Positions 21,053-32,978 of a DNA stretch of 64,000 nt are shown here, one piece after another. This stretch comes from Piliocolobus tephrosceles. Lineage: Eukaryota; Chordata; Mammalia; Primates; Cercopithecidae. The notes below the pieces were generated by a model, which was not told the origin of the DNA, searched no databases, and saw nothing but the letters and a program-made list of their open reading frames with translations. The position numbers and the translations under genes are program-made. The stretch lies in assembly GCF_002776525.5 (NCBI RefSeq), contig NC_045436.1, positions 159,817,783 to 159,881,782 of the forward strand. The letters are read 5' to 3'. Within the stretch, counting starts at the first letter, position 1. Each line of letters begins with the position of its first letter.

Positions 21053-21724
21053 GACATGTATTGCTCTTCTGAAGAGCCGGGTGTCTAGAGCGGCAGAGGC
21101 CTGGGTCCTGGCATGTGTTCTTTAGGATTCCAATATCCTTAGGGACCTGCTGGTGCCGACAGTTCCAGAACCATAAGACAGAATCCCTGTGGGCCAGTTT
21201 GGAAGCAGAGAGAGGAAACTGGAAGAGCCCTTAGCCTGTGCTTGGGCTTAAAGACCTTTAGCTTGTGGCTTCAACTCTGTAACTTCTAGAGGGCATCTTG
21301 CAGGTCAGTGTGAGGTACAGAAGGTGTCACAAGCTTCCTGGCTCAAAGAAAGTGACACTTCATGAACTTTTCTGGACATCACACCATCGCTTATGAAGTT
21401 ATCTTGTTAAACACAGATGAAATCAGACATACAGGCATTCACCATCACTTAAACAAAGCTCAGGTTGTAAAGTGCAAGGAAGAAAGAATCGGTGGGATCT
21501 GGCCAGGATTTGGTCCTATCTGCCACAGGACTGACACAAGACAGGGCACAGATTCCACGGGCCCCTGGCAGCCTCCCACCTCTCAGTAAAAATATTAGTA
21601 CTGGCGAAAATAAAACCTCACAGGCAGATGCAATATCATTTCCCCATGGATATTCAGAATTATTGCATCTTATGGGTGGAAGGGACTTTAAAAGCCAATC
21701 TGTATCTTACAGCTGTTGAAAGCA
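21053..21724. other. Unique sequence
   Basis: No gene or repeat recognised. Confidence 0.4.
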
Positions 21725-21900
21725 AGGGCTTTGGAGGCAGACTCATCTGGGGTTGCATCCTGGCTCCTTGACTCTAGGGAATGACAGCTCTAAGTTTTGT
21801 GCCTTTGGGCTTGTTTCCTTTTCTGTAAAACAGGACAAGGCACTAATATTCTGGGCTCTAAAAGTGCTTATAAAATGCTTAGCATAGTTGCTGACTCATC
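21725..21900 (+). mobile_element. MIR SINE
   Basis: 'ctttggaggcagactcatct', 'tttccttttctgtaaaacag', 'taaaatgcttagcatagttg'. Confidence 0.75.
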
Positions 21901-22109
21901 ACAAATACTGAGAAAGTGGTAGGTCTTATGAGGATTGTTGTTATTTCATCCAACTCCATGGCAATGCTGGCTTCCCCTTTGTAAAGGGGATCCTGCCTAT
22001 TTCCAAATGTTGCCAGCCACGGCTCTCTGAACACCTCTACTTAGAACTTTGCTACAGGAAGATGATTCCTTGTAAATAAGCTTCCCTTAGCTGAAATTGC
22101 CCACTATGT

Positions 22110-22281
22110 TTGCAGCACTGTTGAACGATTAGGGGCATGGGCCCTGGCCTTACATTCAAATCCCAGCTCTTTCACTTAGGAGCTTGATGTCCTTGAGCAA
22201 ATTACTTAGCCTTTCCAGTAACTAATGGTCACAGTGGTTCTACCACTCAACCTTTCAGTGCCTCAGTTTCTTAAACTGGGA

Positions 22282-22320
<39 letters not shown>

Positions 22321-22430
22321 AGTACCTACCCCATTTAGTTGTCATAAAGTTTGAATTAGGGGACATATATAAGGCATTTAGAAGAGAGCCTGACATACAG
22401 TAGAACTGAATAACTAGGTATTATTGATGT
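22110..22430 (+). mobile_element. MIR SINE with an internal (GAT)n
   Basis: 'acattcaaatcccagctctt', 'gcctcagtttcttaaactgg', then the GAT run, then 'agtacctaccccatttagtt' and 'gcctgacatacagtagaact'. The microsatellite replaces the 'aatgggaataat' region of MIR. Confidence 0.85.
22281..22320. repeat. (GAT)n trinucleotide microsatellite
   Basis: About 13 uninterrupted GAT units inside a MIR. Confidence 0.97.
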
Positions 22431-22534
22431 AACTTCCATCCCTCGATTTGATCTTATTATGTCCCTCCCAAGATTTGTTTTTAATCTCAATAAACTGCAT
22501 CTGAATTAGGCCAGAGACCATCAAAGCACCAGCC

Positions 22535-22725
22535 CCAGACCTGGAGTCGGGATGGCTTTATGGGCATGTGACCTGTGCCCTCGACCAGGGCCCCGTGCTC
22601 AAGGGCCCACTCTTGCTTTAATCCTCTTCAGTCTCCATCTTGAAGTTCTTAATAATTTTTGAACGAGGTAGCCCACAATCTCATTTTACACTGGCCTTGA
22701 AAATTCTATAACTGGCCCTCCCTGG
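22535..22725. mobile_element. Old DNA-transposon-like fossil
   Basis: 'ccagggccccgtgctcaagg', 'ctccatcttgaagttcttaa', 'taatttttgaacgaggtagc' recall an old mammalian repeat with 'gggcccc' motifs. I cannot assign a family name. Confidence 0.4.
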
Positions 22726-23433
22726 AATACTGGTATCACTGGTCTCCTGCCTTCATGAGTGAGCAGGGTTAGCAAGCAGGGGCTGCCTCAGCAGAGCCTG
22801 GTTCTCCTCCTAGCCCTGTCTTCCACTTTGTGCAGTAAGTTGGTAAGCTTGGGGCTCCATTGTTCGGGTCACCCCCTCCCTTTTCTCCCACCCATCTCTC
22901 TTCTCCTTGTCCTCTGGTTTCCACCCTTCCTTCCAACTCTCGCTGCTTCTGCTTGGTAGCCAAGCTCGGAGGTGTTTGCCCTGATCCAGACCCAGGGCCT
23001 GGGCCACCAGAGGGTTTCACCTCCTTCTTCTGGCTTGCCTCTCTCCTTCCCCTGGTGATGGTGGAAATCTTTTTGCTGGCTTGCAATGGTGAGAATGACA
23101 CCGTCTCTGAAGGAATGGAAACTCATAAAGGTTGTAGAGTAAGATTTCCAGTTTCGTGGCCTAGAGGTGGGGTGTAAGGGTTCCTGATGAGAGTTGCTTG
23201 AGTGAAGGATCTGGGGGCATGGGGCTTTGCTCTCAGTTACCAAGGGAATAAGAATAATCTGTTCTCATGCATCAAACAGGAGAGTTTGCTCCCCATCTTT
23301 TGCACAAGGACAATTCCCCAGGATCAGGCATTCTCTCCTTCTCTAGTCTCTAACACAAAACAGCATCAGTTCTCAGCAGACACAGCCACCACCAGAAATT
23401 GTTTGGTACTGCTTGCTGCTTAAGAAAATTTGC
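22726..23433. other. Unique sequence
   Basis: Frames on both strands at 22759-23243 are pyrimidine-rich translations with no domain. No gene is called. Confidence 0.4.
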
Positions 23434-23738
23434 GGCCGGGCGCGGTGGCTCAAGCCTGTAATCCCAGCACTTTGGGAGGCCAAGACGGGCGGATCACGAG
23501 GTCAGGAAATCGAAACCATCCTGGCTAACACAGTGAAACCCCGTCTCTACTAAAAAATACAAAAAACTAGCCGGACGAGGTGGCGAGCGCCTGTAGTCCC
23601 AGCTACTCGGGAGGCTGAGGCAGGAGAATGGCGAGAACCCGGGAGGCGGAGTTTGCAGTGAGCTGAGATCCGGCCACTGCACTCCAGCCTGGGCGACAGA
23701 GTGAGACTCTGCCTCAAAAAAAAAAAAAAAAAAAAAAA
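23434..23738 (+). mobile_element. AluY with Old World monkey-type changes
   Basis: 'ggctcaagcctgtaatccc', 'aaaaaactagccggacgagg', 'gagctgagatccggccactg' and a long A tail. Flanks 'aagaaaatttgc' (23422-23433) and 'aagaaaatttcc' form the duplication. Confidence 0.97.
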
Positions 23739-24714
23739 GAAAATTTCCAGGAGAAAGGAAGTAGATTCAAGATGAAACAAGGCAGTGTGTGCTTTAAGAT
23801 GCAGAAAAAGCGCTAAGGGACTTGTGTTTGGAGAAGCTTGTCCCACCAAATGCAAGAAAGATGCCAGGAAGATAAAGCACAAGTGGCCTACTGCCTTGCA
23901 GAGCTGGAAACACTTCACTGGCTGGCAGAATGAGAAAAAGGGTCATCCGGAGCTCTGCCTGTGCCATGGGGGCATCCCCGGGGCTGGGGCTTGGCCAAGA
24001 TTGTCTCAGTAAAAAGGGGGAAATGAGGCCTTGGAATTCCTTTCATGCTGCTTAACTGCCAGGTCCCCCGGGTTCTTGCAATCAGGCACAGAGCCTGAGA
24101 CTCCTAAGAACTGCAGATGGGGCACTGGGATAATCCTCCTTCCATTTCACACTGAGTGAACTGGCTCTCAGCTGGAAGAACTGCTTCCCAAGGCGCACTC
24201 TGGGCCTCACTCCTTTAATCACCACGGGGGCAAAGTCTCCTCCAGGTTCCCCTGGTAACCAGACTCTTCACGTGGGCTCCAGGCTAGCCCTGAGGGCATC
24301 TAGAGTGACAGCCCACTGGAAGGGCAGGGCTGTCCCAGACCCCTGGGCTTGCTCCAGCCACCAGAATCTGCTCCATGGACTGAGAGCCTGGAGGTCTCCG
24401 CGGCTAGTGAGTCTCCAAAGCCCAGCACACTTCGCCAACATAGGCCCTAGTGGCAGGAAGACCCGATGTTGCTAGAATGTTTACCCAGCCACCTCAGAGT
24501 CAGAAACGCAGCTGTTCTAACCGCACCACGCCCCGGGATGTGAAACTGGGACTTGATCCAGGGGAGGCTGGCAGGGCAGTTACCTTCTCCAAGGTCAAGC
24601 CTTGGGCTAGGGCTATTAAGTTGGCAAGCTCGCCCTGGGGCCCAGGAATACCATGGGGGCTTCACTCTGCAGGGCTGGTGGGTGGAGGAGGAGAACCCCA
24701 GCTCCTGACAGGCA
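23739..24714. other. Unique, GC-richer sequence
   Basis: No repeat recognised. + frames at 24272-24475 and 24450-24941 lack any recognisable domain. Confidence 0.4.
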
Positions 24715-24860
24715 TTGAGGTGGTGGCAAGAAGAGACCAGGCTTGGTTAAAGGGCCACAACTTGAATCTTGGCATTGCCACCGACTCCCTGGCTGAGTGT
24801 GGATGGGCCACTTCCCCTCTCTCAGCCTGGCTTCTGAGGGGCGGGAGGAGCTGGAGCAGC
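24715..24860 (+). mobile_element. Probable MIR SINE
   Basis: 'acttgaatcttggcattgcc', 'ggatgggccacttcccctct', 'ctcagcctggcttctg': weak MIR order. Confidence 0.5.
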
Positions 24861-26140
24861 TTCCTAAGGGAGCTTCCAGCTCCGGTTTTTGATGATTTGA
24901 GTTTCTGGTGTCCTGAGCTGCAAATGGCATGTGGGGAATGAGGAAGCTGTAGAGAGCTGACTGGTGATTTCCCCGGAGAGTCTACGGCTGTTGGGGAAGC
25001 TCCCACTACCATAGACAGCCCGGGCCCCACTTGGCAGCCCTCAGCCTCGGATCAGCTGAAATGTGTAGGGGGAAGCGAGATGAGCTCATTAGATTCACCT
25101 GTGCAAATCGGCTCCTTTCACAGCTGAGTGTCCTGGGGAGGGAAGGGTTGAGAAGGCAGCTCAGCAGGGCAGGAAGCCCCGCATCGGAAGCCCAGGCTGA
25201 CACCAAAATGAGGCTGGTAGAAGCATATTTAATGACACGGAAAAATGTTCAGTGATAGGTTAAAAAAAAAAAAGCGGGTTATAAAAAGCAGCATATGTAG
25301 GACGATCCTCTTTACGAGGAAGAAATATTTCTCTCTAAAAGTAGACACACACACACACACACATACACACACGTGCGCGCGCACACACAAGGAAAGGCCC
25401 TAAAATTCAAGGAGTGATTATCTCGGAGTGCGGGGATTTCCTGTGGCTTTTATTTTCTTCCTTTGTGCTTTTCTGTATTTTCCAAGCGTTTTGTAATCAT
25501 TCAAAAAAGACTTTTTTCACAGAACGCTTGGCGTATTAACCTGCCAAATACACTGGCCTCACAGACACCCCCTTTTCCCAGGGAAGGTCCTGCCCACAGC
25601 CCTACTGAGGGTCCAGTCCTCAGGCAGCCAAGTCTTAATTTATGCACAACCATAGCAGCTTCGAAACTTCAGTATTGGAGAGACTTAAGAAGACAATCTG
25701 ATTGGAAAGGAAAAATTTATATTTAAAATAAAGTTAAGACAATGTCAATTGTCCATATGAAGAAATGGGAGAGGGGCTAAAGCTTCACCAGTCTTCTCCT
25801 TGGGGTCGGCCATTACACCTTCCAGCATGCTCCTGCCCCATCTCCCTTCTGATTGGACAGGGAGTGATCAGCTGACCTGAGTGCAGCCAATCCACCCAGC
25901 AGCCTGTGCCTTATGCAAAAATAGCTGGCTGGGTCACTAAATTCTTCCCTGGCGGATTTGAGCTGAGAAATTAGGGAAGAGCCAGACAGTTAGCAGTGGG
26001 AATAGTAAATTGAAAGGCTGTAGGGAGAGGGAGCAGGAGCAGAGTAAGAGCCATGAGGAGATACAGATGGTGTACATCATGAAATAGTAGAAATAATTAC
26101 TAAAATGAATAAATAAAAAGCATGGAAAAGGCAGAGATAG
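24861..26140. other. Unique sequence with a CA/CG microsatellite
   Basis: Holds (CA)n passing into 'gtgcgcgcgcac' at 25344-25389. 25840-25930 has two CCAAT-type boxes ('gattgg', 'ccaat') around 'tgatcagctgacctgagtgc', but no other promoter signal. No gene is called. Confidence 0.4.
25344..25389. repeat. (CA)n / (CG)n alternating tract
   Basis: CA repeats interrupted by 'acgtgcgcgcgcac', a possible Z-DNA former. Confidence 0.93.
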
Positions 26141-26141
26141 A

Positions 26142-26433
26142 TTTTTTTTTTTTCCCCAGACCGAATCTTGCTCTGTTACCCAGGCTGGAGGGCAGTGGCG
26201 GATCTCAGCTCACTGCAACCTCTGCCTCCAGGGTTCAAGCAATTCTCTTGCCCCAGCCTCCCGAGTAGCTGGGATTACAGGCACATGCCACCATGCCTAT
26301 CTAATGTTTGTATTTTTAGTAGAAACGGGGTTGCACCATGTTGGTCAGGCTGGTACTCCTGACCTCAGGTGATCCACCCGCCTCCGCCTCCCAAAGTGCT
26401 GGGATTACAGGCATGAGCCACCACGCCTGGCTG
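26142..26433 (-). mobile_element. AluS SINE, antisense
   Basis: Poly(T), 'ccgaatcttgctctgttacc', ending 'gagccaccacgcctggct'. Confidence 0.94.
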
Positions 26434-27074
26434 AGATTTTTTAAAAGGTTATAGGGATTAGAGGAAAGGATAAGTCAAATGGTAAGAAGAGCACAGAACA
26501 AAAGTGAAAGGGAACAGGGTGGCCCCGTTTCTTCATTTGAGTTCCCTCAGGAACAGACTCTGAGAAAACGATTTCAGTGCAAGTGGTTTATTTGGGAAGT
26601 GGTCTCAGGAAACTGCAGAAGAGGACTTGGGGAAGAGATACCAGAAAGGGAAGGCAGCCAGTAAGTGGCGCATTACTGAGCCAGCCACAAATGCAGTGAC
26701 TGGAGCTTAACCCAGGGGGAAATTGTGTAAAATGCACACCTCAGAACTCTCCCCAACCAGGAGGTAAGGGAGTTGAAACATTTATATAGGAACTCCTGAG
26801 AGTCTTCGGTTGAGGACTGCTCCCATAGCATTTGATTCCCTGGAATTCAAACCCTGTGCTTATGGAAAGAGCCGCCTTCCACGGCTCCAGGAAAAATATT
26901 TCCTAGACACAGAGATGCAGATATACTGGCAGCTGCAATGATTAGAAGCACACGGAAAGCTCTGAGGAATACAGATGAGGCTCTGGAAGTGTCTGCCTCA
27001 TCAAGAGAGAGGAGCCATACTCAGACAGATGGATCCTACAGTCCATTTGAGACGGTGAGAGAGTGCTAGCCCCT
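26434..27074. other. Old LTR-like or unassigned repeat
   Basis: 'gtgcaagtggtttatttggg' with 'aggcagccagtaagtggcgc' resembles an old interspersed repeat. A similar start ('gttgtttatttgggagatga') occurs at 51535. Family unknown. Confidence 0.35.
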
Positions 27075-27090
27075 GAGCGCTTTCTTTTTT

Positions 27091-27116
27091 TTTTTTTTTT
27101 TTTGAGACGGAGTCTC
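27091..27116 (-). mobile_element. 26-bp Alu remnant with 16-bp duplication
   Basis: Thirteen Ts plus 'gagacggagtctc' (the last 13 bp of an antisense Alu). It is flanked by GAGCGCTTTCTTTTTT at 27075-27090 and 27117-27132. An extreme 5' truncation made by a normal target-primed insertion. Confidence 0.88.
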
Positions 27117-27335
27117 GAGCGCTTTCTTTTTTACAAGCTTCTTGGTTCTTCAGCTTCATATAGTATGCCCCCAAGACTTGAGCCAACTGGAGGGACCCCA
27201 ATTAAGATGAGGAACCTAGGAAGAGGCACCCCTCTTCTCTAGGACTCCATGCCCTCCCCAGCCTCCCACAGGGAAAGAATTGTCCTATATTATCTAGGGT
27301 CACAAGCCGTAAAAGATTGTCACCTTGGATTGATT

Positions 27336-27460
27336 TTTTTTTTTTTTTTAATAGAGATGAGGTCTCTCTCTGTTGCCCAGGCTGGTCTTGAACTCCTGAA
27401 CTCGAGCAGTCTTCCTGCCTCAGCGTCCCAAAGTGCTGGGATTATAGTACAGGCATTGAC
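27336..27460 (-). mobile_element. FLAM-like Alu monomer, antisense
   Basis: Poly(T), 'aatagagatgaggtctctct', 'ctgttgcccaggctggtctt', ending at 'gtgctgggattata'. Only the left arm is present. Confidence 0.85.
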
Positions 27461-27599
27461 TGATTCTTAATACAGATTTTAGATTCTCACATAGACCACT
27501 AACATTCCCTCCCCTAATTCCCAATGACCATGCTAAGAAATTCTACAACAGTTTCCCAGGCATGGGTTAAGAAGACCTAGAAAACTCCTGTGCCTGTTT

Positions 27600-28290
27600 A
27601 CCATCATCTCCACCATCATGACTTCACTGGACAAACCTCATTGAGTTTACACTATGCTAGACAATATACCTAAGAGACATCTCAGTCTGGAAGGAAGTGG
27701 ACACATACATTAAGAATTTCCTCAGAATGTGGCAAGTGTTAAAATGGAGCTGTGTTCACATGGTGGGGAGCATTAAGGCAGAACAAATGAATTCAGCTTA
27801 TGGGAGTTCAAGAAGTCTTCACGGAAGGAGTGGTTTTTGGATCAGGTCTTGAGGGATGAGTAAACGTTTAGCCGGAGGGAAGGCTGGGGGATACAGGAAG
27901 TGAGACCCAGTCAGGCAGGAGGAATAGCTAAGCAAAAGCTCTGGGCTAAGAAAGAGCCTGGTGGCTTGGAGCATGGACAGAGACAGCAAAGGCTAAAAGA
28001 GAGGTGAGACTACGGAGGCCCCCACACTGATGGTGAAGGGCTTTACATATTGAGCTGAGTGTTAATTGTATTCGGTGATTACTGAGGATCCACAGAAGGT
28101 TGTCCATGAGAACTATAAAGAGCAAAATCCCTGGAAAGGTAATCATCAGTTCTTAGAGATACTTTCCCACCAGAGCACTGAGCAAACACCACATCAAAAG
28201 TTTCTTTTCTTATATTTGCTAAGTACCTGCTATGTACATAGCACTGACTAGGCACTGTGAGAATGCAACTAGTTCTCATGCACCAATACC
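27600..28290 (-). mobile_element. L2 LINE fragments, antisense
   Basis: 'gagtttacactatgctagac', 'caggtcttgagggatgagta', 'agcaaaagctctgggctaag', 'gtgaagggctttacatattg', then a second 3' end at 28205-28265 ('gctaagtacctgctatgtac'). Confidence 0.75.
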
Positions 28291-28323
28291 CAGCTAATGC
28301 CACTTAAGAATAACTGGAGAAAG

Positions 28324-28600
28324 GCAGGGCACAGTGGCTCATGCCTGTAATCCCAGCACTTTGGGAGGCCAAGGTGGGCGAATCATGAGGTTAAGAGTTT
28401 GAGACCAGCCTGACCAATATGGTGAAACTCTGTCTCTACTAAAAATACAAAAATTAGCCAAGCGTGGTGGTGCGCGCCTGTAATACCAGCTACTCAGGAG
28501 GCTGAGGCAGGATAATCACTTGAACCAGGGAGGCAGATGTTGCAGTGAACTGAGATCACACCACTGCACACCAGCCTGGGCAACAGAGGGAGACTCCGTC

Positions 28601-28627
<27 letters not shown>
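28324..28627 (+). mobile_element. AluS SINE
   Basis: 'ggcagggcacagtggctcat' to a pure A tail of about 25-30. Confidence 0.95.
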
Positions 28628-28631
<4 letters not shown>

Positions 28632-28783
28632 ACTGGAGAAACAAACCCAATAGGCCTAAGATTAAAGAGTTATTGTGGTGAGGGGGAAACATATAATTTA
28701 TCTTAAGAGCTATAAGAGGAGTTTTTAGGGAGAGAACTACTCTTTGTTCAGCAGAACATCGTATAAACCATTTGCTGAATAGT

Positions 28784-29588
28784 GAGCTGAATAGTGTCTC
28801 CCTCAAATATACATCTTCTTGGAACCTCAGAATGTGACCTTATTTGGTCTTTGTAGATGTAATCAAGTGAAGATGAGATCATACTGGATTAGGATGGGCC
28901 CTAAATCTAATGAGACTTGCATCCTAATAAGGAGAGGAAGATTTGGAGACACACAGACACACCTACAGGAAGAAGGCCGTGTGACCACAGAGGCAGCAAC
29001 TGGAGTGAAGCAGCTGTAGCCCAGGAATGACAAGGATTGCCAGCAGTCACCAGAAGATAGGAAGAGGCGAGGAAGGAGGTTTCCTTAGATTCTTCCAAGG
29101 GAGCATGTCCCTGCTGACATCTTGATTTCAGCCTTTTAGCTTCCAGGACTGAGAATACATTTTTGTCATTTTAAGCCACCCCAGTTTGTGGTAATTTTGT
29201 TTCAGGACTCTTTCCTTGGTTCAGCTAAAGATGGGGGTCCTTGTAACGTGGCCACAAAAAATTAGGGTCACAGACAATTTGAAGGCTGAGGAGGGCAGAA
29301 TTTATTGGGTGAAAAGGACCAAAAAATAAAAAGAAAAAAAGAAAGAAAGAGAGGGAAACAGGCACCCTCCGTCCACAAAGCCAGAGCGAGAATCCTGCTA
29401 GTATATGCTTTCCACCTCACAAATTGAATCCCGGGTACCACCCAGGAAGAGAAGGGGCCAGGCTCCGCCCTGCGAACTTCTGTGGCTCCACCCCAGTGCA
29501 CACTCCCTCCAATGTGCATGCTGGTTGGGGTTTTTGTGGGGACTGTTTCCCATCTGGCTGTCTCAATTTGTCACAGCAAACTAATACA
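28784..29588 (+). mobile_element. MLT1-type LTR split by an antisense LTR
   Basis: 'gagctgaatagtgtctccct', 'tgtgaccttatttggtcttt', 'ggatgggccctaaatctaat', 'gaatgacaaggattgccagc', 'ccccagtttgtggtaattt'. It resumes after the insertion with 'gtcacagcaaactaatacac'. Confidence 0.92.
29198..29565 (-). mobile_element. ERV1-type solo LTR, antisense, nested in MLT1
   Basis: 368 bp, flanked by ATTT on both sides (29194-29197 and 29566-29569). Read on the minus strand it starts 'tgagacagccagatgggaaa', has an AATAAA ('acccaataaattctgcc') and ends 'ggaaagagtcctgaaaca'. The 4-bp duplication and TG...CA ends point to an ERV1-type LTR. Family not recognised. Confidence 0.8.
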
Positions 29589-29599
29589 CCATCTGAGTG

Positions 29600-32440
29600 A
29601 AAAGAAAGGACTCTGGACAAAATCTGAAAGAGGCTGAACAAAGGGAGGTCTGAACTTCTCTGTATGAGAAAATCAAGAGAAGCAGAGGAAGTGGAGGGGT
29701 GAGAGAATTGTAAGGAGTTAAGGGGAAAAAGAGGTCAACGCCACAGCAGGAAGCCAGCATCTTAGGAGAAAACACAGCTAAGCTGGAATCCCCACCAACA
29801 CAGATTGCTGAGGGACTTTAAGAAAAGCAACATTTAACTTGCTTGCTGAATTTTACCATGGCTGAGTAAATGACATTTGCACTTCCTTCTTTGATTTCCT
29901 TCTATGATTTTCCTTCAAAAATCATACTCAAACAACAAGATGAAAACCATCAAATAAATACATCTTTGATGCAGCATGGAGACCCTTTGTGACCCTGAAC
30001 CACAGTATGAGAAAATAGATGGAAGAAATTGAAGGAGGAATGACCAACCTCTTGGAAGAACCAGAGAGGGTAAACTTGATTGTCTGAGGGGATACTGAGG
30101 AGAATCGAATCCATTTGTTCACCCTGGAATGGGAGGCATGAGTGTGCAAAAAGGAAGATGTGACTCTGAATAAAGTAGAGACATCTTTGAAGAAATGAAC
30201 AAGGAGCAGTTAGACCTTCTAGGTCCCCATTCCTGCTTTACCAGTTAGGCAAACACCCTCAACCCCATCTCCAGTGTAGAACGTGAGATATAAATTCTAG
30301 AAAAACTGAATCAGAGAAGACCTAGACTCAAGGACACCAGGCACAGAGGAGGGTGGGGCTGAGATGCTGAACTAAAAACAGGGGGAAAATGAAAATCTGT
30401 TGAATAGTGTTATCCCCAGTCCTCTTCTATTTCCTGTGTTTACAAGGGGTCTGTAGATACTGACATTAGGTATTCCCTATTGAAAGAATCAGTTAGTCCC
30501 TTAACCACTCATGAATAAAGCCCATTAGTTGACAACCATCCTATTCCACTTTGACCACCGACATTCTAATAGTCTTTGAGCTTACAATGAGCTTTTGAGA
30601 TCCTTGATATTAAATAAAAACAGGCATCAAGGCTCATTAGAACACCAAATGGAGCTCTAGGAAATTAAAAATATGAGGGCCAGAATTTAAAATTAATTAA
30701 AAGAGAAAGTCAAATATATTTATCAGAAAAATTTTAAAATATTTTTTAGTATTTATTAAAAATATATTTTTTAAAATATTTATTAAAAAAATGTTAACCC
30801 AGAAGGATCACCTTCCAGTGAATTCCAGAGAAAGAGAAAATAGTGACTATAATACAGTGGAAATTACTAAAGAAATAATATAAGATAATTTACCCACATA
30901 TAATAATGTAAGTATTTTGTATTATATATATTTACTTGTTCATATAAATTGATTAATATATTTTATTCTTATGATTTGTTTCTTTAATGAATTTTTCCTT
31001 GAGGGAAATATCTTGTTTATTCTCCTTCATATGCCCCCCCCCCAAACACATAAAACAGCAGTTTTTGTAAAGAAGGCATAATATTTGTTGATAAAACCAG
31101 ATATTGAAAAATGACCTTCAAATTGATTTTCTTATCTGTGGTATATCTACCTCTAATTCCTTCTATTACTAGTTCTAAATTAATTCTCTAAGTCTCAGCT
31201 CAAAACATAGCACTTACCTGTTCTAAATTACCAGTGATTATATTTTTTCTACAGACAATTTAGCCCATACTGAAGCTCATTCCCCAGACTCATAAACTTC
31301 TTGATCAAAAGGACCCCCTGAATGCCCAGCACAATGGGTGAAAGCAAATGCATCTTTGTGAAATGGCTAAACACTAAAAGCTTCCTGAGAGAGAGATGGG
31401 GGAGAAAAAAGGGTCACATACAAAGGAAGAGGACTAAGGATAGCATTTAACAGCAACCCTAGGAACTTAAAGACAATAGAGAAATGTCTTCAGAATTATA
31501 AGAAAAAGGATAATTTTCAACCTAGAATTCTATACCCAGCCAAACTGTCAATACCTGTGAGTATACATATAGTGGGATATTTTCAGATATTCAAAGTCTC
31601 AAAATAGTTATTTCTATATTCCTTGAAGTTACTGGAAGATAGTTCTCAGTCAAAATGAAGGTGCTATTAGCAATAGTTAATTATTTTCTTAGTCAAAAAG
31701 AGGAAGATCTAGAAAATGAGAGCCACAGGAGAGAGGCAAAGGAATTCCTGCAAGGAGGGTGAAGAAAAATCTCAGGGCTGTAATTGGGCAGTGGGTTTAG
31801 GGAGTAAGAAGATGGGAGGCTGTCTGAGAGGAGAAAGGTGAGAAATAACAACAATAAATTATTTGGTAGATGTGACCAAGTGGGAAATTGTATAAAAAGA
31901 CATTAAACAGAGCCATAGTGGGATATGGGAAACTTAGTCACAGGCTCAAAAAAGTCAGTGAATAATGCAGTTATTAACTACAGAAACGTAAAGAGTTGCA
32001 CAAAAGTAAATATGTTATCTGGGACACTGGAAGTCTCTGTAGTAAGTGAAACTAATATGATATAATGAGATGAATAAATAGTCATTCCAGAGATGGAGGT
32101 AATAATGAATCCAGTGCAGAGGAGGAAATTATTACAGAAGTAAGGCAAGAAAATTTGCTCAAACTGAAAGGCTTGAGTTTCTTGATTTTAGGGATACATT
32201 GAATATTGAAAGCATTAAATATTGCTTTGACTAAGAAATTGTGATAAAACTATATTTAGAGATTTGACAAAGGGGCATAAAGCATTTTTAAAGAGCTAAA
32301 TCTTCATGTACCAAAATAGAAAGCCACGAGATAAAGTCTAAAATTGAATCAAGAATTGGCACTGTATTTACAGTAGAAGAAAAACCTAAAAGAATGGTTG
32401 TCTAAAACATGAAGATGAAGGGATTATTGTTCTTTGTTTT
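29600..32440 (+). mobile_element. Old L1-lineage LINE (HAL1/L1M-like), degraded
   Basis: 'acctagaattctatacccag' and 'ccaaactgtcaatacctgtg' near 31520 are typical of HAL1/L1M sequence. The surrounding A-rich, charged-residue-type DNA (29950-30350 and 31400-32000) is compatible with the same element. No long frame survives. Exact ends are uncertain, and part of 30400-31300 is simply AT-rich. Confidence 0.5.
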
Positions 32441-32670
32441 TGTACAGTCATAAGCTGCATGATGACATTTCAGTCAATGACTTCCACATATATGACGATG
32501 GTTCCATAAGATCATAAAGGAGCTGAAAAATTCCCATTGCCTACTGATGTTATAGCCTTTGTATGTTAGTGCAATGCATTACTCATGTGTTCGTGGTGAT
32601 GCTGGTGTGGTGATACTACTATGCTTCCAGTTGTATAAAAGTTAAACTCATAGAATGATGTATAGTACAT

Positions 32671-32978
32671 CAGGGATCCTCAAACCCCAGGGCCATGGAC
32701 TGGTACCAGTCTGTGGCCTGTTGGGAACTGGGTCACACAGTAGGAGATGAGCGGTGGGCAAACAAGCGAAGCTGAGCTCTGCCTCCTGTCAGATCAGCAG
32801 CAGCATTAGATTCTCATAGGAGCAAGAACCCTATTATGAACTGCTCATGCAACTGATCTAGGTTGCACACTCCTTATGAGAATCTAATGCCTCTGAGACC
32901 ATCCTCCTCCCTCCATCCAGTGGAACAACTGTCTTCCATGAAACTGGTCCCTGGTGCCCAAAAGGTTGGGGACTGCTG
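32671..32978 (+). mobile_element. MER1-type hAT-Charlie element nested in Tigger1
   Basis: 'cagggatcctcaaaccccag' to 'gcccaaaaggttggggactg'. The target duplication is 8 bp: tagtacat (32663-32670) and cagtacat (32979-32986), one mismatch, as expected for hAT. Confidence 0.93.

Noticed and set aside
24450..24941. 163-codon + frame, with overlapping frames on the other strand
   Set aside because: GC-richer DNA keeps several frames open at once. The translations show no recognisable domain.
25840..25930. Promoter-like CCAAT boxes
   Set aside because: Two CCAAT-type boxes without a TATA box, CpG island or transcript evidence are not enough. They may belong to an old repeat.
29950..32440. A-rich stretch considered as an unprocessed gene or lncRNA exon series
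   Set aside because: The motif 'acctagaattctatacccag' and the texture fit an old L1/HAL1 LINE better. No frame above about 75 codons survives.
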